From assembly GCA_903930565.1 (NCBI GenBank), contig CAIYZC010000464.1, positions 1 through 47,632 on the forward strand: a stretch of 47,632 bases of DNA. Direction: 5' to 3'. The position numbers and the translations under genes were made by a program. The notes under the pieces are model-generated. The model had not been told where the DNA came from. It saw only the letters and a program-made list of their open reading frames with translations, and did no database searches. Positions 9,362 through 18,189 of this stretch are shown piece after piece; the stretch's first letter is position 1, and every line of letters begins with the position of its first letter. The DNA comes from an uncultured Pedosphaera sp. (GTDB lineage Bacteria > Verrucomicrobiota > Verrucomicrobiia > Limisphaerales > Pedosphaeraceae).

Positions 9362-10204
9362 CTACCATTTCCGTCGCCAAGGGTCATCGTGCAACAGAAC
9401 GGGCACAAAGGCAAGCAGGCGCTGGATTTCCGCCGCCACCGCCGCCAGGCTTTCGCCCGCCAGGCGGACGATCACTCCGTGGGGCAGGGGACTGGCCGTG
9501 ACCAGCAGAGGTTCCCGCCGGCGCACGGGGCGGGCGGCGGTTTCGGCCAGCAGGTTGGTGGTCGCGGCGGCCAAGGGCTCGCCCAAAAGCGCGAGCATGG
9601 CCAGGCAATTAAACCGGCCCAGGCGGTGCGCGCCCGTCAACGGGCCGCCGAGCGCGTCCAAACGCACCGCGTCGAGCAGCCGGCACTCGGCGCCGCACCG
9701 GACTTCATTCCGGCTTTCGAAGTGGTCGAAGGCCCACCGTTCCCCGCGCGCGGTGCGGCCGGCGGAGAGCCAGTCCACGAGCACCAGACCGCTGCCGGGG
9801 CCCAGCTCGAAGGTCTGGCGTTGGTGGTAGCGCGAACCGGCGAAAGCCTGGACCGGATCGGGCGCGAGGACGAGCAGGCTGCCCGCGCCGAGGGTTGCGT
9901 CGAGGCGGTGGCCGCAGGGGCGGCCGGCGGGGTTGCGGTAAACCTTGGTGGCGGCTTGAGTGCCGAGAAAACAGCGGGCGCCGGGTTCGAGGGTGACGTC
10001 CACGCGGGTCTCGTCCCCCGCCACCAAACCGCCCCCGAAACTGCTCAGGTAAGCCCACACGCTCGGGCCGCGCGGACGGGGAACGAGGATTTTCAACGGG
10101 CTGGCGGCGGCAAGGGAGGTCAAGGCGCTGGCGCCGGCCACCACGCCCACCGTCAGGGCGCCCGCGCCGGGCGCCGGGGAGCCGGCCGGCCGCGGCCAAA
10201 TCAT
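9362..10204 (-). CDS. ureD: Urease accessory protein UreD (UreH)
   Basis: UreD forms the channel-bearing complex with UreF and UreG that delivers nickel to urease. Supporting segments are SPLKILVPRP near the N-terminus, AYLSSFGGGLVAGDE, FLGTQAATKVYR (the family GTQ.STK.Y signature), LVLAPDPVQAFAGSRYHQ and a C-terminal VRLAGES helix. The ATG at 10204 overlaps the urtE stop by 4 nt (ATGA) and is chosen over an upstream in-frame codon inside urtE. The length of 280 residues is normal. Translational coupling to urtE ties urease assembly to urea import. Confidence 0.94.
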   Translation of the reverse strand: MIWPRPAGSPAPGAGALTVGVVAGASALTSLAAASPLKILVPRPRGPSVWAYLSSFGGGLVAGDETRVDVTLEPGARCFLGTQAATKVYRNPAGRPCGHRLDATLGAGSLLVLAPDPVQAFAGSRYHQRQTFELGPGSGLVLVDWLSAGRTARGERWAFDHFESRNEVRCGAECRLLDAVRLDALGGPLTGAHRLGRFNCLAMLALLGEPLAAATTNLLAETAARPVRRREPLLVTASPLPHGVIVRLAGESLAAVAAEIQRLLAFVPVLLHDDPWRRKW

Positions 10205-10917
10205 ACCGTGAGGTACTGCTTCACAATGGTGTCGTTCAGTTGCGCGATGGGGCCGCCCGCCACTATGGCGCCGCGGTCCATCACGTAAAAGCTGTCCGCC
10301 ACCTCCAAACAAAAGTCAAGGTATTGCTCCACCAGCAGAATGCTCACTTTGCCTTCGGCCCGGATCTTCACCAACGTGTCGCCGATCTGGTCGATGATGT
10401 TGGGTTGAATGCCCTCGGTGGGTTCGTCGAGCAGCAACACCTGGGGGTTGGTGAGCAAGGCGCGGGCGATGGCCAGTTGCTGTTGTTGCCCGCCGCTGAG
10501 CACTCCGCCCTTGCGCTTGAGCATTTCCTTGAGGACGGGGAAGAGTTCCAGCACCCGGGCCATTTCGCTGCCCGCGGCGCGCCCGTGGACGACGAGGCTC
10601 AATTCCAAGTTTTCGGCGACCGTCAGGTTGGGGAAAATGTCCCGGCCCTGGGGCACGTAGCCGATCCCCCCGCGGGCGCGTTCGTCCGGGCGCAGCCCGT
10701 TCAAGGGCCGGCCCGCGAGTTGGATGCTCCCGGCCGTGGGTTTGACCAAGCCCATGATGCACTTCAGGGTGGTGGTCTTGCCGACGCCGTTGCGGCCCAT
10801 GAGGGCGACCACCTGGCGGGGGGGCAGGGTGAGGCTGATATTGCGCAGGATTTGCGAGCCGTCGTAGGCGGCGTGCAGACCGGTGATGCTGAGGGCGGGG
10901 GGCGGGGCTGCGCTCAC
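10201..10917 (-). CDS. urtE: Urea ABC transporter ATP-binding protein UrtE
   Basis: UrtE is one of the two ATPases of the high-affinity urea importer UrtABCDE. The Walker A motif is GRNGVGKTT, the signature LSGGQQQQLAIARALL and Walker B VLLLDEPTEGIQP, with the switch His later in a modified form (LLVEQYLDFCL, typical of the LivF/UrtE group). The C-terminal QLNDTIVKQYLTV is a common UrtE ending. The start is a GTG at 10917 that overlaps the urtD stop as GTGA. Its 238 residues match the family. The next gene, ureD, starts inside its stop codon. Confidence 0.96.
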   Translation of the reverse strand: MSAAPPPALSITGLHAAYDGSQILRNISLTLPPRQVVALMGRNGVGKTTTLKCIMGLVKPTAGSIQLAGRPLNGLRPDERARGGIGYVPQGRDIFPNLTVAENLELSLVVHGRAAGSEMARVLELFPVLKEMLKRKGGVLSGGQQQQLAIARALLTNPQVLLLDEPTEGIQPNIIDQIGDTLVKIRAEGKVSILLVEQYLDFCLEVADSFYVMDRGAIVAGGPIAQLNDTIVKQYLTV

Positions 10918-11723
10918 GTCGTTTTCTTTTCGTGCTTGCGCCCGAGATAGACCTCGACGACGCGCTCGTTGTTTTGGACCTCGTCCACCGTGCCCTCGCA
11001 CAGGACGGTGCCTTGGTGGAGGACGGTGACCTTCCGGGCGATCTGGCGCACGAACACCATGTCGTGCTCGATCACAATAATACTGTGTTTGCCCGCGAGG
11101 CTCAGCAGCAGTTCGCCGGTGCGGGCGGTCTCCTCATCCGTCATGCCGGCGGCGGGTTCATCCACCAGCAGGAGCTTGGGATCCTGGGCGAGCAACATGC
11201 CGATCTCCAACCATTGCTTTTGGCCATGGGCCAGCACCCCGGCCTTGCGGTGGGCGTGGTCGGTGAGGCGGATGAGGGTGAGCAGTTCGTCGATGCGCGC
11301 CCGTTGGCCGGCGGTCACCCGCGAGAACAGCGCCTCCCACACACTGCGGGTGCCGGGCAGGGAGAGCAAAAGGTTTTCAAACACTGTATGGTCGGTGTAC
11401 ACCGACGGGGTTTGAAACTTGCGGCCCACCCCGAGGCGGTTGATTTGGTATTCGTTCAGGCGGGTCAAATCCGTGTCTTTGCCGAACTCCACCCGGCCGG
11501 TGTCCGGGCGGGTGCGGCCGGTGATAATGTCCATCATCGTGCTCTTGCCCGCGCCGTTGGGGCCGATGATGGTCCGCAACTCCCCGTGGTCCATGTAGAA
11601 GTTCAGATTGGAAATGGCCTTGAAGCCGTCGAAGGCCTTGTTCACTCCTTCCAGCGTGAGGATGAATTCCTTGAGGGGAGGGTGCGTGGTGGCGTGGGGA
11701 TGGGTGGCGGCGGGGGCGCTCAT
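10914..11723 (-). CDS. urtD: Urea ABC transporter ATP-binding protein UrtD
   Basis: UrtD is the LivG-type ATPase of the urea importer. The Walker A motif is GPNGAGKST. The signature is degenerate, as expected for this subfamily ([17 protein letters not shown]), Walker B is [15 protein letters not shown] and the switch region is [12 protein letters not shown]. The [16 protein letters not shown] segment is characteristic of UrtD. The start ATG at 11723 overlaps the urtC stop as ATGA; 269 residues result. Confidence 0.96.
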   Translation of the reverse strand: MSAPAATHPHATTHPPLKEFILTLEGVNKAFDGFKAISNLNFYMDHGELRTIIGPNGAGKSTMMDIITGRTRPDTGRVEFGKDTDLTRLNEYQINRLGVGRKFQTPSVYTDHTVFENLLLSLPGTRSVWEALFSRVTAGQRARIDELLTLIRLTDHAHRKAGVLAHGQKQWLEIGMLLAQDPKLLLVDEPAAGMTDEETARTGELLLSLAGKHSIIVIEHDMVFVRQIARKVTVLHQGTVLCEGTVDEVQNNERVVEVYLGRKHEKKTT

Positions 11724-12883
11724 GGTTTTTCCTCCGTGGCGCCGGCGGGCGCGAGGGCGGCGGCGGCGGGTGCCGGGCCGGCGCGGCGGGCGCGCCAGAC
11801 GCGGAATTGCTCCGGAATCCCGACAATGCCTTTGGGGAAGAAAAGCGTCATGACGATGAATAGTGCGCCGAGGATGAACAGCCAATACTCGGGGAAGGCG
11901 TGGGTGGCGTAGCTCTTGAGCCAGTTGACCCCGATGGCACCGAGGATCGGGCCGACCAAGGTGCCACGGCCGCCGACCGCGACCCACACCACCGCCTCCA
12001 GTGATTTGTCCGTGGCCATTTCGCTGGGGTTGATGATGCCCACCTGCGGAACGAACAAGGCGCCGCCGAGGCTGGCAATGATCGCGGCGACCACAAAGAC
12101 GAAGATCTTGAAGTTCGCCGTGGCGTAGCCGGAGAACAGGACGCGGTTCTCGCTGTCGCGAATGGCGCGTTGGATCTTGCCGAACCGGCAGGTCGTCAGC
12201 CAGCGGCACAGCCCGTAGGTGGCCAGCAGGAGGACCGCGGTGGCGATGAAGAGGCCGCGGCGCGTGCCCGCGGCGTTGAGATCGAAGCCGAGGATTTCCT
12301 TGAAATCCGTCAGCCCGTTGTTCCCGCCAAACGTGAAGTCGTTGCGGAAAAACATGAGGCAGGCGGCGTAGGTCAAGGCCTGGGTGAGGATGGAGAAATA
12401 GACGCCCTTGATGCGCGAACGAAAAGCGAGGAATCCGAAAATGGCGGCCACGACGGCGGGCACCCAGACCACGGCCGCGGCGGCAAACCAAAAGCTTTTG
12501 AAGGGAAGCCAGTGGGGCGGCAGGCCGCCGGTGTCGGGGTAGCGTTTGATGAACTCCAGAAACACCATGAAGTCGGGAATGTCCGCATGGTACTGGCCGC
12601 GCGTGCCGATCTTGAGCATCAAATACATGCCCAGGGCGTAACCGCCGAGGGAGAAAAACAGGCATTGCCCGAGGCTCAACAAACCGGTGTAGCCCCAGAG
12701 GAGGTCGACGCTCAAGGCGAGGACGGCGTAGCAAAGATACTTGCCGCACAGGCTGAGCGTGAACGTGGTCAGGTGGAGCGGATGGCTTTCCGGCAACGCG
12801 TTCAGGGCCGGCAGCACCAGGAAGAACAGCAAGCCGGCCACGGCCAGGAAGCCGAGCTCGGTTTTGGAAATCGCACGTTTCAT
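11720..12883 (-). CDS. urtC: Urea ABC transporter permease UrtC
   Basis: UrtC is the LivM-type membrane permease of the urea importer. The 387 residues hold about ten hydrophobic segments. Family landmarks are [29 protein letters not shown] near residue 65, [13 protein letters not shown] in the periplasmic loop, the coupling helix [10 protein letters not shown]-like sequence ([16 protein letters not shown]), and [19 protein letters not shown]. The C-terminal 30 residues are Ala/Pro-rich and probably dispensable. ATG 12883 lies two nt after the urtB stop. Confidence 0.96.
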   Translation of the reverse strand: MKRAISKTELGFLAVAGLLFFLVLPALNALPESHPLHLTTFTLSLCGKYLCYAVLALSVDLLWGYTGLLSLGQCLFFSLGGYALGMYLMLKIGTRGQYHADIPDFMVFLEFIKRYPDTGGLPPHWLPFKSFWFAAAAVVWVPAVVAAIFGFLAFRSRIKGVYFSILTQALTYAACLMFFRNDFTFGGNNGLTDFKEILGFDLNAAGTRRGLFIATAVLLLATYGLCRWLTTCRFGKIQRAIRDSENRVLFSGYATANFKIFVFVVAAIIASLGGALFVPQVGIINPSEMATDKSLEAVVWVAVGGRGTLVGPILGAIGVNWLKSYATHAFPEYWLFILGALFIVMTLFFPKGIVGIPEQFRVWRARRAGPAPAAAALAPAGATEEKP

Positions 12884-12885
12884 GG

Positions 12886-14580
12886 TCAGCTCTCCAACCC
12901 CCGTCCGCGCGTGGCGAACAATCCGGCGGGACGCCATTGCAGGAACAAGATAATCGCCGCCAGCACGGTGATTTTGCCGAGCACGGCGCCCAGGTGGGGT
13001 TGGAGGATTTGATCGGTCACCCCGATGCCCAGGGCGGCTGAAACCGTGCCTTGCAGGTTCCCGACGCCGCCGAGCACGACGACCATGAAGCAATCCACGA
13101 TATGGCTTTGGCCCAGGCCCGGGCCGATGTTGCCGATCTGCGAGAGGCAGGCGCCCGCCATACCCGCCAGGCCGGACCCGAAGGCGAACGTCGCCATGTT
13201 GACGCGGTCGGTGCGCACGCCCATGCAGGCGGCCATTTGCCGGTTTTGCATCAGCGCCCGCACCTGGAGTCCGAGGGAAGTTTTGGTGAGCAGCAGCCAA
13301 GTGAACACCACGATTGACACGGCGAATCCGATCACAAACATACGGTTATAAGCGAACACCACGTCCCAGGCGTTCAGATTGCCCGTCAGCCAACTGGGGG
13401 AATAAACCTGCACATTGGCAGCCCCGAAGAGGGTGCGCATGCCTTGTTGCAGGACCAAACTCACCCCCCACGTCGCCAGGAGGGATTCGAGCGGGCGTTT
13501 GTACAGGTGCCGAATGATGCCGCGCTCCAAGATCACGCCGATGCACCCGGCGCTGAGAAAGGAAAGCGGCAGGGCGACGGGGAAATACCAATTGAAGCCG
13601 GGCGTCCCCTGGCCGAACCAGTGGATGAAGAGGTTCTGCGTCAAATAGGCGGTGTAAGCGCCAAGCATGATCATCTCGCCGTGGGCCATGTTGATGATGC
13701 CCATCAAACCGAAGGTGATGGCCAGGCCCAGGGCGGCGATCAGCAAGACGGCGCTCAAGCTCAGCCCGTGAAAGGCGGTTTCGATGAAATTGCTCGTCGC
13801 CACATGGCGTTCGATGCGGCCGCGGGCTTGGAGGATGGCGGCGGACATTTCGGGGGAGTAGGCGGTTTGGTTGGTGCGGGCCTCGGCGGCCATGCGCACC
13901 AGGAAATCCAGGGCGGCGATCGAGCGCTGCGCATCCAGGGCGCGCACCGCGGCCAGCCGGACGGCGGGCTTTTCATCCACCAATTCGGTCAGGGCGATCG
14001 CTTCCGCGAGGGCTTTGCGCACCTCGGGAAATTGCTCGTTGGTCAGGCGGTCGCGAAAGTGGGGCAAGTAATCCGGGTTTTGCTCCTGGCCCAGTTTGGT
14101 GGCCGCGTCCCGCCGCACATTCGGGTTCGCATTGGAGAGGGCCAGCACGTCCAAAGTCGTTTTGATCGCGCGGCGCAGCTTGGCCGAGGTGTCCGCGGCG
14201 GTGAGTTCGGCGGCCGTGAACAGGAGTGGTTTGCCGTCCGGGTCCTTGAGCACTTCGCCGGTGGCGATGGCCACCCCCCGGGCCTGGCCGGTGGCGTCCG
14301 TGGCGGCTTCCAGCAAAAAGGGAATCTTGGGTTTGTCTTCCGGTTCCAAAATATAAACCGCCCCCTGCCGCCAGGCGGTGAGGGTCTGCTCCACCACCGG
14401 GTCGGGCTGGTTCGCCAGGGTGACAATGAGCGTCGCCTGCGCCGCCACGTCGTTGTTCGTGATTGCCTGCACCAGGATGTCACGGTGGCCCGCGCCCCGC
14501 GACTGCAATGCGGTGGCAACCAGGGCGGCGAGAATCATCAGAAATACCACGGGGTGGCGGAACAGGTGGGTGGGCATCAT
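12886..14580 (-). CDS. urtB: Urea ABC transporter permease UrtB
   Basis: UrtB is the LivH-type permease. It carries the long N-terminal exported extension characteristic of UrtB: a signal-like hydrophobic segment at residues 8-30, then about 240 residues of helical, HEAT-like repeats (for example [34 protein letters not shown]). The membrane part follows from about residue 275, with [26 protein letters not shown] and [21 protein letters not shown]. The ATG pair at 14580 is the preferred start, as nothing upstream resembles UrtB. The 113-nt gap to urtA contains a hairpin, unlike all other junctions of the operon. The function of the HEAT-like domain is not established. Confidence 0.96.
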   Translation of the reverse strand: MMPTHLFRHPVVFLMILAALVATALQSRGAGHRDILVQAITNNDVAAQATLIVTLANQPDPVVEQTLTAWRQGAVYILEPEDKPKIPFLLEAATDATGQARGVAIATGEVLKDPDGKPLLFTAAELTAADTSAKLRRAIKTTLDVLALSNANPNVRRDAATKLGQEQNPDYLPHFRDRLTNEQFPEVRKALAEAIALTELVDEKPAVRLAAVRALDAQRSIAALDFLVRMAAEARTNQTAYSPEMSAAILQARGRIERHVATSNFIETAFHGLSLSAVLLIAALGLAITFGLMGIINMAHGEMIMLGAYTAYLTQNLFIHWFGQGTPGFNWYFPVALPLSFLSAGCIGVILERGIIRHLYKRPLESLLATWGVSLVLQQGMRTLFGAANVQVYSPSWLTGNLNAWDVVFAYNRMFVIGFAVSIVVFTWLLLTKTSLGLQVRALMQNRQMAACMGVRTDRVNMATFAFGSGLAGMAGACLSQIGNIGPGLGQSHIVDCFMVVVLGGVGNLQGTVSAALGIGVTDQILQPHLGAVLGKITVLAAIILFLQWRPAGLFATRGRGLES

Positions 14581-14616
14581 GGTAAAGGGGAAAAAGTGCG
14601 GACCCGAAAACACCAA

Positions 14617-14647
14617 GGAGGCGGAGGAATGGACTACCCCCGCCTCC
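14617..14647 (-). terminator. Intercistronic hairpin between urtA and urtB (possible attenuator)
   Basis: On the minus strand GGAGGCGGGGG pairs with CCTCCGCCTCC (11 positions, one mismatch) across a 9-nt loop. It is followed by TTGGTGTTTTC rather than a clean U-run. Such a structure could partially terminate transcription or protect the urtA 3' end, giving more binding protein than permease. The placement fits a common pattern in ABC importer operons; the effect is inferred. Confidence 0.5.
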
Positions 14648-14693
14648 TCGTATGCATAGTTCTAACCAGGACTGCGAGACAAATTGCGGGCGA

Positions 14694-15896
14694 CTATTTC
14701 AGGAACTTGTCGCTGAAGGGTTCCCCGGCCACGGGCCCGAGGGACTTGACGATCTTGAACTGGCCGTTGGCCATGGTTTCGCCGATGAACACCGGGTTGA
14801 TCAGGTGGTGGTTCTCCTGCATGGTGACTTCGCCTTCGGGGGCCTTGAACTTCTGGCCGGGCAGGGCGGCGCGGACTTTGTCCACGTCAAACGAACCGGC
14901 CTTTTCGACCGCTTGCTTCCAGAGATAAACCCCGGTGCGGGAGAGGTTCATGGGGCTGCAGGTCACGCGTTTGTTTTTGTCCACGCCGGCCGGGGCGGTC
15001 TTAAGCCACTTTTGGAAGTCGGCCACGAATTTTTTGTTCTCCTTGCTGGGCAGGGACATGAAGTAGGTCCAGCAGCCCAGGTGGCCGACGAGGTCCTTGG
15101 TGGGCAGGCTGCGGAATTCATCTTCCGAGAGGCTGAAGGAAACCACCGGGCAGTTTTCGGAGGTGAGACCCGCGTTGGCGAATTCCTTGAAGAAGGGCAC
15201 GTTGGTGTCGCCGTTCAGGGTGCTGATCACGCAGGCCTTGCCGCCTTGGGAGAACTTCTTGATCTCCGCGACGATGGTCTGGTAGTCGGTGTGGCCGAAG
15301 GGCGTGTAGATTTCGATGATGTCGGCATCAGGAATGCCCTTGGACTTGAGATATTTCTTGAGGATTTTGTTCGTCGTGCGCGGATAGACGTAGTCCGAAC
15401 CAAGCAGGTAGAACTTCTTCTTGCCGTCCGCGAGCATGTAATCCACGGCGGGGATGGCCTGCTGGTTCACGGCTTCGGCGGTGTAGAAGATGTTCTTGGA
15501 GAGTTCTTCGCCCTCGTACTGCACGGGGTAAAAGAGCAGACCATTGTACTTCTCAAAAACGGGCAGCACGGATTTGCGGCTGACCGAGGTCCAGCAGCCG
15601 AAAACCACGGCGACCTTGTCCTTGACGAGCAGGCCTTCGGCCTTTTCGGCGAAGAGCGGCCAGTTGGAGGCGGGGTCGACGATCACTGGTTCGATCTTTT
15701 TGCCGAGCACGCCGCCCTTGGCGTTGATTTCATCAAAGGTGAACAGCAGCACATCCTTGAGGGAGGTCTCGCTGATCGCCATGGTTCCGCTCAGGGAGTG
15801 GAGAATGCCGACTTTGACGGTGTCCTGCGCGGCGGCCGTGAAGGCCAGCAGGAGGGCGGCGGTGCCGCCCAGGATTTTGGGGAATAAGGATTTCAT
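14694..15896 (-). CDS. urtA: Urea-binding periplasmic protein UrtA
   Basis: UrtA captures urea in the periplasm for the UrtBC channel. Residues 1-23 are a signal peptide ending AAAQ. The mature protein is the Peripla_BP type with the UrtA landmarks [72 protein letters not shown], and [14 protein letters not shown]. The length of 400 residues is normal. It lies 50 nt after the porin and is the first importer gene. Short-chain amides are alternative ligands for some homologues, but coupling to urease genes argues for urea. Confidence 0.96.
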   Translation of the reverse strand: MKSLFPKILGGTAALLLAFTAAAQDTVKVGILHSLSGTMAISETSLKDVLLFTFDEINAKGGVLGKKIEPVIVDPASNWPLFAEKAEGLLVKDKVAVVFGCWTSVSRKSVLPVFEKYNGLLFYPVQYEGEELSKNIFYTAEAVNQQAIPAVDYMLADGKKKFYLLGSDYVYPRTTNKILKKYLKSKGIPDADIIEIYTPFGHTDYQTIVAEIKKFSQGGKACVISTLNGDTNVPFFKEFANAGLTSENCPVVSFSLSEDEFRSLPTKDLVGHLGCWTYFMSLPSKENKKFVADFQKWLKTAPAGVDKNKRVTCSPMNLSRTGVYLWKQAVEKAGSFDVDKVRAALPGQKFKAPEGEVTMQENHHLINPVFIGETMANGQFKIVKSLGPVAGEPFSDKFLK

Positions 15897-15946
15897 GTTG
15901 GATTGATTGCGGAGGGGATGGATGGTTGGTTGGGTGGGTGGTTGGT

Positions 15947-17242
15947 TTAGAACAGGTACGAGGCGGCCGCGCCGAAGAGGAAGCGGTTTTCCTTGCCATT
16001 CACAAAGCCCCCCGCATAGGAGGTGTGGTCGAAGCGGATTTCGGGCTGCAGTTTCAAGTTGGGGAGAGGTTTGTAGTTCAGCGTGAACGCCGCGCTCGTC
16101 AGATCCTGGCCGACGCCGGCGGGATTCTGAAAGCCCAACCCGCCGCCCGACGCGTCCGCCCCATGGCTGTCGCTCAGGAATTCGGTGCGGAGCGTCACGC
16201 CGACTTGCTTGGAGAAATCATACGTGGTCCACAGGCCCATGGAGTACACCGGGCAATGCCCCTTCGGGGTCGCCGTGTTGGGATTGTAGAATTCGAAGAA
16301 ATCGAGTTCCGTGCCGAAGCCCAATTCCGGTGTGGCCTGCCAGCCGCCCAGCAGCGAGCCGCCTTTGACGGATTGGATAAAGGCATCTTCCCGGCCGGCA
16401 AAACCGATCAAGCTGAACCAAACTTTGTCGAAGGGTTTGAGACCCAACGCCGCCATGAGCGTCTTGGAGCTGTTGTTGTCGATCGGGCCGGCATAGAGGC
16501 CGTTCTGCGCGCGAACTTTGAGGTCCACGCCGTCGGTGAGCGTGTAACCCAACTGCACGCCCGTGGAAGGGGCGTTGCCGGTGAAGAACCATTGGTAGCC
16601 CTGCGAGGCGTTGCCGTTGGCGGAGCCGCCGTCCCCGGATTCATAATTGAGCAGGGAAATCAGTTCGCCCGCCTTCACATTGAGGCCGGTGCCGATGGGC
16701 ACGTTCATTTCCACGAAGGCTTCGCGGACGTTCGAAAAGCCCTGGGTGCCACCCAGCGATTTGCTGATGGGATCGACGATGGGCGCGTCCTGGCCGAAGA
16801 TCAGCGAGGTGCGGAAGGCCACGTCGAACTTGTCGCCGCTCCGTTCCACCGGGGCGCTGGCCAGGGTGAGCTTGAATTTGTTGAGGGTGAAGGAATCATT
16901 CTGCCGGTTCCACAGGTAGCCGGGAATGGTGCCGCCCTTGGGTTCGTTGGAATCGTGGAAGTAGGAGGCCGTGACAAAGCCGCTGATGGTGATGTCCGAC
17001 ATCGCGCTCACGGGTTTGCTGGAGGATTCGCCGCTGGGCAGCAGCCCTTCCTTTTGCGCCATGGATTCCAGCGCGGCCAGGCGCTGCTGCATGATCTGAT
17101 TTTCCTTCTCCAGTTGGGCGACCCGGGAATCCGCCGGGGAGGCGGTGTCGTCGGCGCGCAGGACCGTCGCGCCACCCATGGCCAAGCCGAGCAGGGCACC
17201 GGCCATGCCCAGCCGCCGGGAGTTCAAACTTTGTTTCTTCAT
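15947..17242 (-). CDS. Outer-membrane porin (OmpL/BBP2-like) heading the urea operon
   Basis: The 431-residue product starts with a signal peptide (residues 1-30). A short coiled coil follows ([20 protein letters not shown]), and then a beta-barrel beginning [14 protein letters not shown]. Alternating strands with aromatic girdle residues continue to a C-terminal Phe (AAASYLF), the usual outer-membrane insertion signal. The barrel resembles the putative beta-barrel porin-2 family found in PVC bacteria. The ATG at 17242 is chosen because the signal peptide begins there. It is the first gene of the urea block, 50 nt before urtA on the same strand, so it is probably the outer-membrane entry for urea or amides. 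Specificity is inferred from context only. Confidence 0.88.
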   Translation of the reverse strand: MKKQSLNSRRLGMAGALLGLAMGGATVLRADDTASPADSRVAQLEKENQIMQQRLAALESMAQKEGLLPSGESSSKPVSAMSDITISGFVTASYFHDSNEPKGGTIPGYLWNRQNDSFTLNKFKLTLASAPVERSGDKFDVAFRTSLIFGQDAPIVDPISKSLGGTQGFSNVREAFVEMNVPIGTGLNVKAGELISLLNYESGDGGSANGNASQGYQWFFTGNAPSTGVQLGYTLTDGVDLKVRAQNGLYAGPIDNNSSKTLMAALGLKPFDKVWFSLIGFAGREDAFIQSVKGGSLLGGWQATPELGFGTELDFFEFYNPNTATPKGHCPVYSMGLWTTYDFSKQVGVTLRTEFLSDSHGADASGGGLGFQNPAGVGQDLTSAAFTLNYKPLPNLKLQPEIRFDHTSYAGGFVNGKENRFLFGAAASYLF

Positions 17243-17390
17243 CAGTATTGGTTTGGTTTTCGTTTGGTAGGTTGACCCGCGCCGCCCCCGGGCGCACTGG
17301 CGCCGGAGCGTTGGTCCTCGCCGGAAACCGGCCTGGGTAAATATGCCCACAACCCGTAACCGACGACGCCACGCAGACCCTTCGACCGAA

Positions 17391-17406
17391 AGCAGCCGGG
17401 ATACCA
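17391..17406 (-). promoter_or_regulatory. Candidate sigma-54 (-24/-12) promoter of the urea operon
   Basis: Read on the minus strand, TGGTATCCCGGCTGCT matches the TGG...TGC framework of the -24/-12 consensus. The invariant GG and GC are exactly 10 nt apart. Transcription would start near 17380, about 138 nt before the porin start codon. The -24 half deviates from TGGCAC at two positions. Nitrogen-controlled sigma-54 promoters are common for urea uptake genes, which makes the site worth recording despite modest sequence quality. Confidence 0.4.
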
Positions 17407-17444
17407 TGCCGCTCCGCGCGGCTGACAAAATGCTCCGCGAAAAA

Positions 17445-17461
17445 TGCACCGTCACGGTTAG
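17445..17461. promoter_or_regulatory. NtrC-like enhancer half-palindrome
   Basis: TGCACC-GTCAC-GGTTAG resembles the NtrC site TGCACC-N5-GGTGCA, with a perfect left half and the first three bases of the right half. It lies about 65-80 nt upstream of the start predicted from the sigma-54-like element, a normal enhancer distance. Confidence 0.35.
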
Positions 17462-17686
17462 TTTAATTCACAGCGCGTCGCCGCCGTCCGGCTTGAAACG
17501 ATTTGAGCGCCCTGTTTGCACCGGGGAATTCCCCAGCTTGCCGGCCAGTTTGGAGGCGCAGGGGCGACCGGCGGCCAGGGTGGGGGTGGCGACTTTTGCC
17601 CAGCATGGTCCAAAATTTGACCGGTGGGGCGGCCGCAGCCGGGGAATTGGCGTGGACTTCGCGGCGGGTTGTGGCTTATTGCGGGG

Positions 17687-17902
17687 ATGAAGTTGTTCTA
17701 CACCGGTCCCGCCGTGAACGCCGATCTGCTGGTCATGATGCTCGAAAAGCACGGCATCGCGGCCGCGCAGGAGCCGGTGGCGCCGCCGGCCGAGGGGGAG
17801 GATCCGGAGGACTTGAACCGGCTGTTCAACGTGCTGGTGCCGGTGGCGGAATACGACCGGGCGCACGGGCTGTTTTACGCCGAACGTCAGGACGAATTGT
17901 GA
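17687..17902 (+). CDS. Small DUF2007-like protein
   Basis: The 71-residue product reads MKLFYTGPAVNADLLVMMLEKHGI at its start and continues with an acidic linker. This resembles the small DUF2007 'signal transducing' domain, in which a strand is followed by a helix with a LE..GI motif. The ATG at 17687 has a GCGGGG purine stretch 2 nt upstream. No signal peptide or Cys pair is present. The function of the family is not established; it is often found as a stand-alone domain. Confidence 0.65.
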   Translation: MKLFYTGPAVNADLLVMMLEKHGIAAAQEPVAPPAEGEDPEDLNRLFNVLVPVAEYDRAHGLFYAERQDEL

Positions 17903-17920
17903 CCGCAATGCGGGGAATTA

Positions 17921-18115
17921 TTTAACCGCAAAGATCACAAAGATCACAAAAAGGAAGGGGATCGGAACGGGAGGTGGAACCGCAGATGGCGCAGATGCGC
18001 GCAGATGGGGCAGGCCGGGTGCATGGAACGGGGCGGGTCGGTGGATGCGGGGGAAAGTCCCCGGCGTTGTTCCCCTCTGAAATCCGGTCCATCCTGTTAA
18101 TCATGTCAAAAAACT
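17921..18115. repeat. Cluster of short intergenic repeat phrases
   Basis: Three degenerate phrases lie in under 200 nt. At 17921-17953, TTTAACCGCAAAGATCACAA continues with a second AAGATCACAA unit (9-nt period). At 17979-18010, three GCAGATG units stand in AACCGCAGATGGCGCAGATG and the bases after it. At 18091-18115, ATCCTGTTAATCATGTCAAA is followed by an A-run. Similar phrases ('ACCGCAAAGAACGCAAAG', 'CACAGATGAACACAGATG', 'ATCCTGTAAATCCTGTC') are familiar to me as intergenic repeats in PVC and other environmental genomes; their nature is unclear to me. Confidence 0.5.
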
Positions 18116-18189
18116 CGGTTTCCCCCGCTTTTCACGCCGTGCAAAGAACACTGGATTTGCCGGCCCCGCCGGCGTAACCTCCGCCCCCT

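Larger units (their letters stand above)
17243..17686. other. 444-nt intergenic region upstream of the urea operon
   Basis: No gene is evident. The left half belongs to the leader of the minus-strand urea operon and holds the sigma-54-like and NtrC-like elements annotated separately. The right part (17470-17680) is GC-rich, with nothing I can recognise. Confidence 0.5.
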
